Source of the DNA: Babylonia areolata
Lineage: Eukaryota > Mollusca > Gastropoda > Neogastropoda > Buccinidae
Assembly: GCF_041734735.1 (NCBI RefSeq)
Contig: NC_134906.1
Location: forward strand, 30,599,803 to 30,663,802
Length of the DNA: 64,000 nt
Direction of reading: 5' to 3'
Positions 13,185-24,400 of the stretch are shown here, in pieces. The notes under the pieces were generated by a model. It was not told the DNA's origin. It made no database searches and saw nothing but the letters and a program-made list of their open reading frames with translations. The stretch's first letter is position 1. Each line of letters begins with the position of its first letter. Both the position numbers and the translations under genes were made by a program.

Positions 13185-16100
13185 AGTATGTTCGACCTGC
13201 TGGTGACCAGCGGAGCACGGCTGGACATCAAGAATCAGCAGGCACTGACCCCCCTCACACTGGCCGCCAAACTTGGCAGGAAAGATGTACGTGGGCTGTG
13301 TTGTGTTGTGTGGGGTTGTGGTGTGTAGTGTGGGGTTGTGGTGTGTGTAGTGTGGGGTTGTGTTGTGTGTTGCTGTGTTGTGTAGTGTGGGGTTGTGTTG
13401 TGTGTTGCTGTGTTGTGTAGTGTGGGGTTGTGTTGTGTGTTGCTGTGTTGTGTAGTGTGGGGTTGTGTTGTGTGTTGCTGTGTTGTGTAGTGTGGGGTTG
13501 TGTTGTGTGTTGTGTAGTGTGGGGTTGTGTTGTGTAGTGTGGGGTTGTGTTGCTGTGTTGTGTAGTGTGGGATTGTGGTGTGTAGTGTGGGGTTGTGTTG
13601 CTGTGTTGTGTAGTGTGGGATTGTGTTGTGTGTTGTGTAGTGTGGGGTTGTGTTGCTGTGTTGTGTAGTGTGGGATTGTGTTGTGTGTTGCTGTGTTGTG
13701 TAGTGTGGGATTGTGTTGTGTTGCTGTGTTGTGTAGTGTGGGGTTGTGTTGTGTGTTGCTGTGTTGTGTAGTATGGGGTTGTGTTGCTGTGTTGTGTAGT
13801 GTGGGGTTGTGTTGTGTGTTGTGTAGTGTGGGGTTGTGTTGTGTGTTGTGTAGTGTGGGGTTGTGTTGTGTGTTGTGTAGTGTGGGGTTGTGTTGCTGTG
13901 TTGTGTAGTATGGGGTTGTGTAGTGTGTTGTGTAGTGTGGGGTTGTGTTGTGTGTTGTGTAGTGTGGGGTTGTGTTGTGTGTTGTGTAGTGTGGGGTTGT
14001 GTAGTGTGTTGCTGTGTTGTGTAGTGTGGGGTTGTGTTGTGTGTTGTGTAGTGTGGGGTTGTGTTGTGTGTTGTGTAGTGTGGGGTTGTGTTGTGTGTTG
14101 TGTAGTGTGGGGTTGTGTTGCTGTGTTGTGTAGTGTGGGGTTGTGGTGTGTGTTGTGTAGTGTGGGATTGTGTAGTGTGTTGCTGTGTTGTGTAGTGTGG
14201 GGTTGTGTTGTGTGTTGCTGTGTTGTGTAGTGTGGGGTTGTGGTGTGTGTTGCTGTGTTGTGTAGTGTGGGGTTGTGTTGTGTGTTGTGTAGTGTGGGGT
14301 TGTGGTGTGTGTTGCTGTGTTGTGTAGTGTGGGGTTGTGTAGTGTGTTGCTGTGTTGTGTAGTGTGGGGTTGTGTTGTGTGTTGCTGTGTTGTGTAGTGT
14401 GGGGTTGTGTTGTGTGTTGTGTAGTGTGGGGTTGTGGTGTGTGTTGCTGTGTTGTGTAGTGTGGGGTTGTGTTGTGTGTTGCTGTGTTGTGTAGTGTGGG
14501 GTTGTGTTGTGTGTTGTGTAGTGTGGGGTTGTGGTGTGTGTTGTTGTGTTGTGTAGTGTGGGGTTGTGTTGTGTGTTGCTGTGTTGTGTAGTGTGGGGTT
14601 GTGTTGCTGTGTTGTGTAGTGTGGGGTTGTGTTGTGTGTTGCTGTGTTGTGTAGTGTGGGGTTGTGTTGTGTGTTGCTGTGTTGTGTAGTGTGGGGTTGT
14701 GTTGTGTGTTGCTGTGTTGTGTAGTGTGGGGTTGTGGTGTGTGTTGCTGTGTTGTGTAGTGTGGGGTTGTGGTGTGTGTTGCTGTGTTGTGTAGTGTGGG
14801 GTTGTGTTGCTGTGTTGTGTAGTGTGGGGTTGTGTTGTGTAGTGTGGGGTTGTGTTGCTGTGTTGTGTAGTGTGGGGTTGTGTTGCTGTGTTGTGTAGTG
14901 TGGGGTTGTGTTGCTGTGTTGTGTAGTGTGGGGTTGTGTTGTGTAGTGTGGGGTTGTGTTCTGTGTTGCTGTGTTGTGTAGTGTGGGGTTGTGTTGTGTG
15001 TTGTGTAGTGTGGGGTTGTGTTGTGTGTTGTGTAGTGTGGGGTTGTGGTGTGTGTTGCTGTGTTGTGTAGTGTGGGATTGTGTAGTGTGTTGCTGTGTTG
15101 TGTAGTGTGGGGTTGTGTTGTGTGTTGCTGTGTTGTGTAGTGTGGGGTTGTGTTGCTGTGTTGTGTAGTGTGGGGTTGTGTTGTGTGTTGCTGTGTTGTG
15201 TAGTGTGGGGTTGTGTTGTGTAGTGTGGGGTTGTGTTCTGTGTTGCTGTGTTGTGTAGTGTGGGGTTGTGTTGTGTGTTGTGTAGTGTGGGGTTGTGTTG
15301 TGTGTTGTGTAGTGTGGGGTTGTGTTGTGTAGTGTGGGGTTGTGTTGTGTGTTGTGTAGTGTGGGGTTGTGTTGTGTAGTGTGGGGTTGTGTTGTGTAGT
15401 GTGGGGTTGTGGTGTGTGTTGCTGTGTTGTGTAGTGTGGGGTTGTGGTGTGTGTTGCTGTGTTGTGTAGTGTGGGGTTGTGGTGTGTGTTGCTGTGTTGT
15501 GTAGTGTGGGGTTGTGTTGTGTGTTGTGTAGTGTGGGTTGTGTTGTGTGTTGCTGTGTTGTGTAGTGTGGGGTTGTGTTGTGTAGTATGGGGTTGTGTTG
15601 TGTGTTGTGTAGTGTGGGGTTGTGTTGTGTGTTGTGTAGTGTGGGGTTGTGGTGTGTGTTGCTGTGTTGTGTAGTGTGGGGTTGTGTTGTGTAGTGTGGG
15701 GTTGTGTTGTGTGTTGTGTAGTGTGGGGTTGTGTTGTGTGTTGCTGTGTTGTGTAGTGTGGGGTTGTGTTGTGTGTTGTGTAGTATGGGGTTGTGTTGTG
15801 TGTTGCTGTGTTGTGTAGTGTGGGGTTGTGTTGTGTGTTGTGTAGTGTGGGGTTGTGGTGTGTGTTGCTGTGTTGTGTAGTGTGGGGTTGTGTTGTGTGT
15901 TGTGTAGTGTGGGGTTGTGGTGTGTGTTGCTGTGTTGTGTAGTGTGGGGTTGTGTTGTGTGTTGTGTAGTGTGGGGTTGTGGTGTGTGTTGCTGTGTTGT
16001 GTAGTGTGGGGTTGTGTAGTGTGTTGCTGTGTTGTGTAGTGTGGGGTTGTGGTGTGTGTTGCTGTGTTGTGTAGTGTGGGGTTGTGGTGTGTGTTGCTGT

Positions 16101-18760
16101 GTTGTGTAGTGTGGGGTTGTGTTGCTGTGTTGTGTAGTGTGGGGTTGTGGTGTGTGTTGCTGTGTTGTGTAGTGTGGGATTGTGTAGTGTGTTGCTGTGT
16201 TGTGTAGTGTGGGGTTGTGTTGTGTAGTGTGGGGTTGTGTTGTGTGTTGCTGTGTTGTGTAGTGTGGGGTTGTGTTGTGTGTTGCTGTGTTGTGTAGTGT
16301 GGGGTTGTGTTGTGTGTTGTGTAGTGTGGGGTTGTGTTGTGTGTTGTGTAGTGTGGGGTTGTGGTGTGTGTTGCTGTGTTGTGTAGTGTGGGGTTGTGTT
16401 GTGTGTTGTGTAGTGTGGGGTTGTGGTGTGTGTTGCTGTGTTGTGTAGTGTGGGGTTGTGTAGTGTGTTGCTGTGTTGTGTAGTGTGGGGTTGTGGTGTG
16501 TGTTGCTGTGTTGTGTAGTGTGGGGATGTGGTGTGTGTTGCTGTGTTGTGTAGTGTGGGGTTGTGTTGCTGTGTTGTGTAGTGTGGGGGTTGTGGTGTGT
16601 GTTGTTGTGTTGTGTAGTGTGGGGTTGTGTTGTGTGTTGTGTAGTGTGGGGTTGTGTTGCTGTGTTGTGTAGTGTGGGGTTGTGGTGTGTGTTGCTGTGT
16701 TGTGTAGTGTGGGGTTGTGTTGTGTGTTGTTGTGTTGTGTAGTGTGGGGTTGTGTTGCTGTGTTGTGTAGTGTGGGATTGTGTAGTGTGTTGCTGTGTTG
16801 TGTAGTGTGGGGTTGTGGTGTGTAGTGTGGGGTTGTGTAGTGTGTTGCTGTGTTGTGTAGTGTGGGGTTGTGTTGTGTAGTGTGGGATTGTGTAGTGTGT
16901 TGCTGTGTTGTGTAGTGTGGGGTTGTGTTGTGTAGTGTGGGGGTTGTGTTGCTGTGTTGTGTAGTGTGGGGTTGTGTTGTTGTGTTGTGTAGTGTGGGGT
17001 TGTGTTGCTGTGTTGTGCTGTGTGGGGTTGTGTTGTGTGTTGCTGTGTTGTGTTATACGGTGTGGGTTGTGTTGTGTTGTGTTGTGTGGGGTTGTGTTGT
17101 GTGTTGCTGTGTTGTGCTGTGTGGGGCTGTGTTGTGTGTTGCTGTGTTGTGTTATATGGTGTGGGTTGGGTTGTGTTGTGTGGGTGTCACATCTCATGAC
17201 AATTCAGATGTGAGTGCTTAACCCCCTCCTTGCCCACCCACCCCATCTAGCTAGAGAGCTATGCGGGTTGCTGTTGGGCTGTCTCAGTCTCAGTTCAGGC
17301 TGTCACTGAACTGAGATCAGCCTCTTCCTGGTTAGCAAGTGACAAGATTCTGGGCTTTTCGCCCGCGACTGTCAGGAGAGGCAGCCGTGCCAGTCTTTGG
17401 GTGCTTCAGGGCTGTTGCCCGTCTTGACGCTCGTCAGTGGGGATCAGTTTCCTCCGAGTGGTCGTGTGCTCTTCGTTCTCTGTGTTCTGTGTTCTTCCAG
17501 CCCTGGGGTAGTGGTACCTCTTCTGGAAGTGTTTTCAGCCTTCCCACTTTCCGTGTCCATCCACCGACTTCCCTACCCTTCCACTGACCCTCCACTGTCT
17601 CCCCGGGTGTGGGGTTGGGTTGTGTGGGGCTGTGTTGTGTGGGGTTGTGTTGTGTTGGGTTGGGTTGGGTTGTGTGGTGTTGTGTTATGTGGGGTTGGGT
17701 TGGATTGGGTTGTGTGGGGCTGTGTTGTGTGGGGTTGTGTTGTGTCGTGTGGGGTTGGGTTGTGTTGTGTTGTGTGGGGTTGTGTTGTGTTGTGTGGGGT
17801 TGTGTTGTGTTGTGTGGTGTGGTGTTGTGTTATGTGGGGTTGGGTTGGATTGGGTTGTGTGGGGTTGTGTTGTGTTGTGTTATGTGGGGTTGGGTTGGAT
17901 TGGGTTGTGTGGGGTTGTGTTGTGTTGTGTTATGTGGGGTTGGGTTGGATTGGGTTGTGTGGGGTTGGGTTGTGTGGGGTTGAGTTGTGTTGGGTGGGGT
18001 TGTGTTGGGTGGGGTTTGTTGTGTTGTGTTATGTCGTGTGGGTTGTGTTGTGTGGGGTTGGGTTGTGTTGTGTGGGGTTGTGTTGTGTTGTGTTATGTCG
18101 TGTGGGGTTGGGTGGGGGTGGGGTTGGGTGGGGTTGTGTTGTGTTGTGTTGTGTTATGTCGTGTGGGGTTGGGTTGGGTTGGGTTGGGTGGGGTTGGGTG
18201 GGGTTGTGTTGTGTTGTGTTATGTCGTGTGGGGTTGAGTTGGGTTGGGTTGGGTGGGGTGGGGTTGGGTGGGGTTGTGTTGTGTTGTGTTGTGTTGTGTT
18301 ATGTCGTGTGGGGTTGAGTTGGGTTGGGTTGGGTTGGGTGGGGTTGTGTTGTGTGGGGTTGTGTTGTGTTATGTAGTGTGGGGTTGTGTGGGGTTGTGTT
18401 GTGTTGTATGGGGTTGTGTTGGGTTGTGTAGTGTGGGGTTGTGTTGTGTTGTATGGGGTTGTGTTGTGTTATGTAGTGTGGGGTTGTGTTGTGTTGTGTG
18501 GGGTTGTGTTGTGTTATGTAGTGTGGGGTTGTGTTGTGTTGTGTGGGGTTGTGTTGTATTGGGCTGTGTTGTGTTGTGTGGGGTTGTGTTGTGTTGTGTG
18601 GGGTTTTGTTGTATTGAGCTGTGTTGTGTTGTGTGGGGTTTTGTTGTATGGAATCATAGGGTGTCGTATTGTGCTGAATTGTATTGTCTTGCTTTGTGTT
18701 GTATTGTAATGTGTTATTTAGTGTGTAGAGCTGTGTTGTACAGGGTTGTGCAGGACACTC

Positions 18761-18803
<43 letters not shown>

Positions 18804-18886
18804 ACAAAAACTTTAATCTCCAGGCCTCCGGCCCCCAGAAAGAGGTTAAAAGTACACCATATGGTGATCATGTAACGACATACACA

Positions 18887-18980
<94 letters not shown>

Positions 18981-21295
18981 TACATACACATCTCTGTCTG
19001 TATATATATTTTTGTATCTATATATGTATCCATATCTAGATGTACGAACACGTGTTGGAGAAGGAGAGGGAGGTGTTTTGGATCTTCGGCACTGTGACCA
19101 GTGCAGGATACCCCATCATGGATCTATATACGTATCTATATCTGCATCTATATCTATGTGTTGACAGATGTACGAACACGTGTTGGAGAAGGAGAGGGAG
19201 GTGTTTTGGATCTTCGGCACTGTGACCTGTGCAGGATACCCCATCACTGACATCGACACTATCTCCCCCACAGGGGAGATCAACCAGAACTCTGCCCTCA
19301 ACCTCATTGTCTATGGGGTCAGTGTTTGTCTCCCCTGTCTTTTCCTTTCCTTCCGTTTCCTTTTCTTTCCTTCTCTTTGTTTTTCCTGTCCACCTTGCGC
19401 TCTGTGTCAGTCCCCCCCCCCCTCCCCTCACAACACACACAGCAATATTTAGTATCGTCTGGTGTAGCACCACGTACACCCCCCCCCCCCCCCCTCACAA
19501 CACACACAGCCATATTCAGTATCGTCTGGTGTAGCACCACGTACATCCCCCCCCCCTCACAACACACACAACAATATTCAGTATCGTCTGGTGTAACACC
19601 ACGTACACCCCCCCCCCCTCACAACACACACAGCCATATTTAGTATCGTCTGGTGTAACACCACGTACACCCCCCCCCCCCCCCCCTCACAACACACACA
19701 GCAATATTCAGTATCGTCTGGTGTAGCACCACGTACATCCCCCCCCCCCTCACAACACACACAGCCATATTTAGTATCGTCTGGTGTAACACCACGTACA
19801 CCCCCCCCCCCCCTCACAACACACACAGCCATATTTAGTATCGTCTGGTGTAACACCACGTACACCCCCCCCCCCTCACAACACACACAGCAATATTCAG
19901 TATCGTCTGGTGTAGCACCACGTACACACCCCCCCCCCCCCCCTCACAACACACACAGCAATATTCAGTATCGTCTGGTGTAGCACCACAGTTTTCCTGA
20001 CGTTACTCTCACCACGCACATCCCCCCCCCCCCTCACACCCCCCCACTCACAACACACACAGCAATATTCAGTATCGTCTGGTGTAACACCACGTACACC
20101 CCCCCCCCCCCACTCACAACACACACAGCAATATTCAGTATCGTCTGGTGTAGCGCCACGTACATCCCCCCCCCCCTCACAACACACACAGCAATATTCA
20201 GTATCGTCTGGTGTAACACCACGTACACCCCCCCCCCCCCCTCACAACACACACAGCAATATTCAGTATCGTCTGGTGTAACACCACGTACACCCCCCCC
20301 CCTCCTCACAACACACACAGCAATATTCAATATCGTCTGGTGTAGCGCCACGTACATCCCCCCCCCCCCCCCTCACAACACACACAGCAATATTCAGTAT
20401 CGTCTGGTGTAGCGCCACGTACATCCCCCCCACCCCCTCACAACACACACAACAATATTCAGTATCGTCTGGTGTAGCGCCACGTACACCCCCCCCCCCC
20501 CTCACAACACACACAGCCATATTCAGTATCGTCTGGTGTAGCGCCACGTACATCCCCCCCCCTCACAACACACACAGCCATATTCAGTATCGTCTGGTGT
20601 AGCGCCACGTACATCCCCCCCCCCTCACAACACACACAGCCATATTCAGTATCGTCTGGTGTAACACCACGTACACCCCCCCCCCTCACAACACACACAG
20701 CAATATTCAGTATCGTCTGGTGTAGCACCACGTACACCCCCCCCCCCTCACAACACACACAGCAATATTCAGTATCGTCTGGTGTAACACCACGTACACC
20801 CCCCCCCCCCCTCACAACACACACAGCAATATTCAGTATCGTCTGGTGTAACACCACGTACACCCCCCCCCCCCTCACAACACACACAGCAATATTCAGT
20901 ATCGTCTGGTGTAACACCACGTACACCCCCCCCCCCCTCACAACACACACAGCAATATTCAGTATCGTCTGGTGTAACACCACGTACACCCCCCCCCCCC
21001 TCACAACACACACAGCAATATTCAGTATCGTCTGGTGTAGCGCCACGTACACCCCCCCCCCCCCTCACAACACACACAGCAATATTCAGTATCGTCTGGT
21101 GTAGCACCACAGTTTTCCTGGCGTTACTCTCACCACGTACATTCCTCCCCCCCCCAGCCCCCCCCCCCTTTTACAAAGATATATATATACATATATATAT
21201 ATAGATATATATACTGAGTATGGCTGCGTTTGTGAGGGAGGTGGGAGTACGTGGGCGTATGTGCGTGTGCTTATATAAGTAAGTAAGTAAGTGCA

Positions 21296-21328
<33 letters not shown>

Positions 21329-21404
21329 CGTGGAAGCTGCGATACGTGGCCTAGGAATGAGTGTGTGGAGGAGGGGGGGTGGGGTGCAGGGTAATTTGGG
21401 AGAT

Positions 21405-21443
<39 letters not shown>

Positions 21444-24400
21444 GTGTGTGTGTGTATGTATGTGTGTGTGTGTGTGTGTCGGGGCTCATGTATGTTTATG
21501 TGTATCTGTTTGTGCTTTCATATCTGTGAAACTGCATGTCTGTTGCATATCTGTTATGAATTTGTGTGTTTGTGTGTGTGATTGTGTGTCTACATGTTTT
21601 ACATTTATTTTGCTGATTTGCTTATCTATCATCATTATTGTCTTTTTATTTTCTTTTTATTGTTATTATTACTATTATTATTACTTCTACTATTATTATT
21701 GTTATTTTTATTATTACTCTTTTTTTTCTCAAGGCCTGACTAAGCGCGTTGGGTTACTCTGCTGGTCAGGCATCTGCTTGGCAGATGTGATGTAGCATAT
21801 ATGGATTTGTCGGAACGCAGTGACGTCTCCTTGAGCTACTGAAACTGAAACTGAAACTGATACTGATACTGACACAGCGCCAAAGCTGTTCAGTGTCTTT
21901 GTACCGTTTGTCCTCGAGCTTAACAGAATAAATATCGATCTTTGAGGGTTATAATCATTATTTATGAGTCTGTGTGTGTGTCGTGTGTGTGTGTGCGCGC
22001 GCGCGCGTGTATGCGTGTGTATGTGTGTGCGTGCGTGTGCGTGTATGTGTGTGTGTTGCTCATGACTGTATGTTATAGCGGTCACATTGAAACGATTATT
22101 CCCACAAAGAAAGTCCATGGTTAACACTGTATCTGCTGTCTGTATTCTGACAGTTCTGTGCTGATGCTTCATGTAGGAGACCTTCACTGTCGCCTGGTCA
22201 TTGTGTGATTTTAATGATTTGATCACCGTCTTAATCATTAAAAATGTGTGATCAGCTGACACCACAAAGTGCAGTAATGTTGAGCACGTGTGTATAGGCA
22301 CGTGCATGTGTGTTTCAAGAGTCCATGTTGTGACAACAGTTTGCTGATGTCAGCCTCGGGTTTTGTGCGTCCCCCAGCCTCATTGACCCCCACCCCCACC
22401 CTCCCTCTCCCTCCCTCTCCCCCCTACCTCTCCCTCCCTCTCCCCCCTCCCTCTCCCCCCCCCCAACCCCCACCCCCACCACCCCCCAGAAAAAAACCCA
22501 CTTGACTGTACATCTAGTGTGTGTAGTCCCGGTTTGACGTTTTTCACGTGCAGTCGTGGAGTCTTGCATGTGCGTTTGTGTCACTGCTGAGCAGAGGTTC
22601 AAGTCTCTCTGTCCTGTCTGTGACACTTTTCCTGGCTTTGCGCCCGCGGTCTTCTGGAAGGAAGGTGGAGCCCGTTTAGGGTTGGGGTGTTTTGCCCAGT
22701 CCGTTGGCACCCTCATTTGGGGATTGTTTTTTCTCCGGGTGGCCATTGATTCCGTGTGTCTGTGTTCAAAGTGCGCCAGCTACAGAGGATGGGAGTACCC
22801 TGCTGGAGGTTTGTCGTCTGTTATTTCTGTTTCCAACGAGGTGTGTTGTCTGTTATGTCTGTTTCCAACGAGCTGTGTCGTCTGTTATTTCTGTTTCCAA
22901 CGAGCTGTGTCGTCTGTTATTTCTGTTTCCAACGAGCTGTGTCGTCTGTTATTTCTGTTTCCAACGAGGTGTGTCGTCTGTTATTTCTGTTTCCAACGAG
23001 GTGTGTCGTCTGTTATTTCTGTTTCCAACGAGGTGTGTCGTCTGTTATGTCTGTTTCCAACGAGGTGTGTCGTCTGTTATTTCTGTTTCCAACGAGGTGT
23101 GTTGTCTGTTATTCTGTTTCCAACGAGGTGTGTTGTCTGTTATTTCTGTTTCCAACGAGCTGTGTCGTCTGTTATTTCTGTTTCCAACGAGCTGTGTCGT
23201 CTGTTATTTCTGTTTCCTACAGCTGTGTCGTCTGTTATTTCTGTTTGCAACGAGGTGTGTTGTCTGTTATTTCTGTTTCCAACGAGCTGTGTCGTCTGTT
23301 ATTTCTGTTTCCAACGAGGTGTGTCGTCTGTTATTTCTGTTTCCAACGAGGTGTGTCGTCTGTTATTTCTGTTTCCAACGAGCTGTGTTGTCTGTTATTT
23401 CTGTTTCCTACAGCTGTGTCGTCTGTTATTTCTGTTTGCAACGAGGTGTGTTGTCTGTTATTTCTGTTTCCAACGAGGTGTGTCGTCTGTTATTTCTGTT
23501 TCCAACGAGGTGTGTCGTCTGTTATTTCTGTTTCCAACGAGCTGTGTCGTCTGTTATTTCTGTTTCCAACGAGCTGTGTTGTCTGTTATTTCTGTTTCCA
23601 ACGAGGTGTGTCGTCTGTTATTTCTGTTTCCAACGAGGTGTGTTGTCTGTTATTCTGTTTGCAACGAGCTGTGTCGTCTGTTATTTCTGTTTCCAACGAG
23701 GTGTGTCGTCTGTTATTTCTGTTTCCAACGAGCTGTGTTGTCTGTTATTCTGTTTCCAACGAGCTGTGTTGTCTGTTATTCTGTTTCCTACGTCAGGGTA
23801 GTAGTAGCCGGCTGGCAGTTTTGCAGTGTCCCACCTGGTGTGCCATTTCCCCTTCAGTCTCTGTTGGCCGGGAAGTGTTGTTGCTCCAGGTGTGTGCTGA
23901 CTGCTGTCTTCCTGACCCCCCCCCCCCCCCCCCCCTCCTCACTGTCTTGTTGGCTTTGTACATCTGGCTTTGTCTTCCTGCCCCCCCTCCCCCTCCCCCT
24001 CCTCACTGTCTTGTTGGCTTTGTACATCTGGCTTTGTCTTCCTGCTGCCCCCCCCACCCCTCCCCCTCCTCACTGTCTTGTTGGCTTTGTACATCTGGCT
24101 TTGTCTTCCTGCCCCCCCTCCCCCCTCCCCCTCCCCCTTCTCACTGTCTTGTTGGCTTTGTACATCTGGCTTTGTCTTCCTGCTGCCCCCCCCCCCCACC
24201 CCTCCCCCTCCTCACTGTCTTGTTGGCTTTGTACATCTGGCTTTGTCTTCCTGCCCCCCACCCCTCCCCCCCCCCCTCCTCATCACTGTCTTGTTGGCTT
24301 TGTACATCTGGCTTTGTCTTCCTGCCCCCCCTCCCCCTCCCCCTCCTCACTGTCTTGTTGGCTTTGTACATCTGGCTTTGTCTTCCTGCTGCCCCTCCCC

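Noticed and set aside
13235-17197. Open frame of 1320 codons on the minus strand (His/Thr/Gln/Pro-rich)
   Set aside because: It lies wholly in a G/T-rich tandem array whose complement lacks stop triplets, includes the antisense of exon C, and has no domain or splice context.
18100-18345. Telomere-like repeat
   Set aside because: The unit is GGGTT/GGGTTG mixed with GTGT, not TTAGGG or TTGGGG in register; it is part of the local G/T array.
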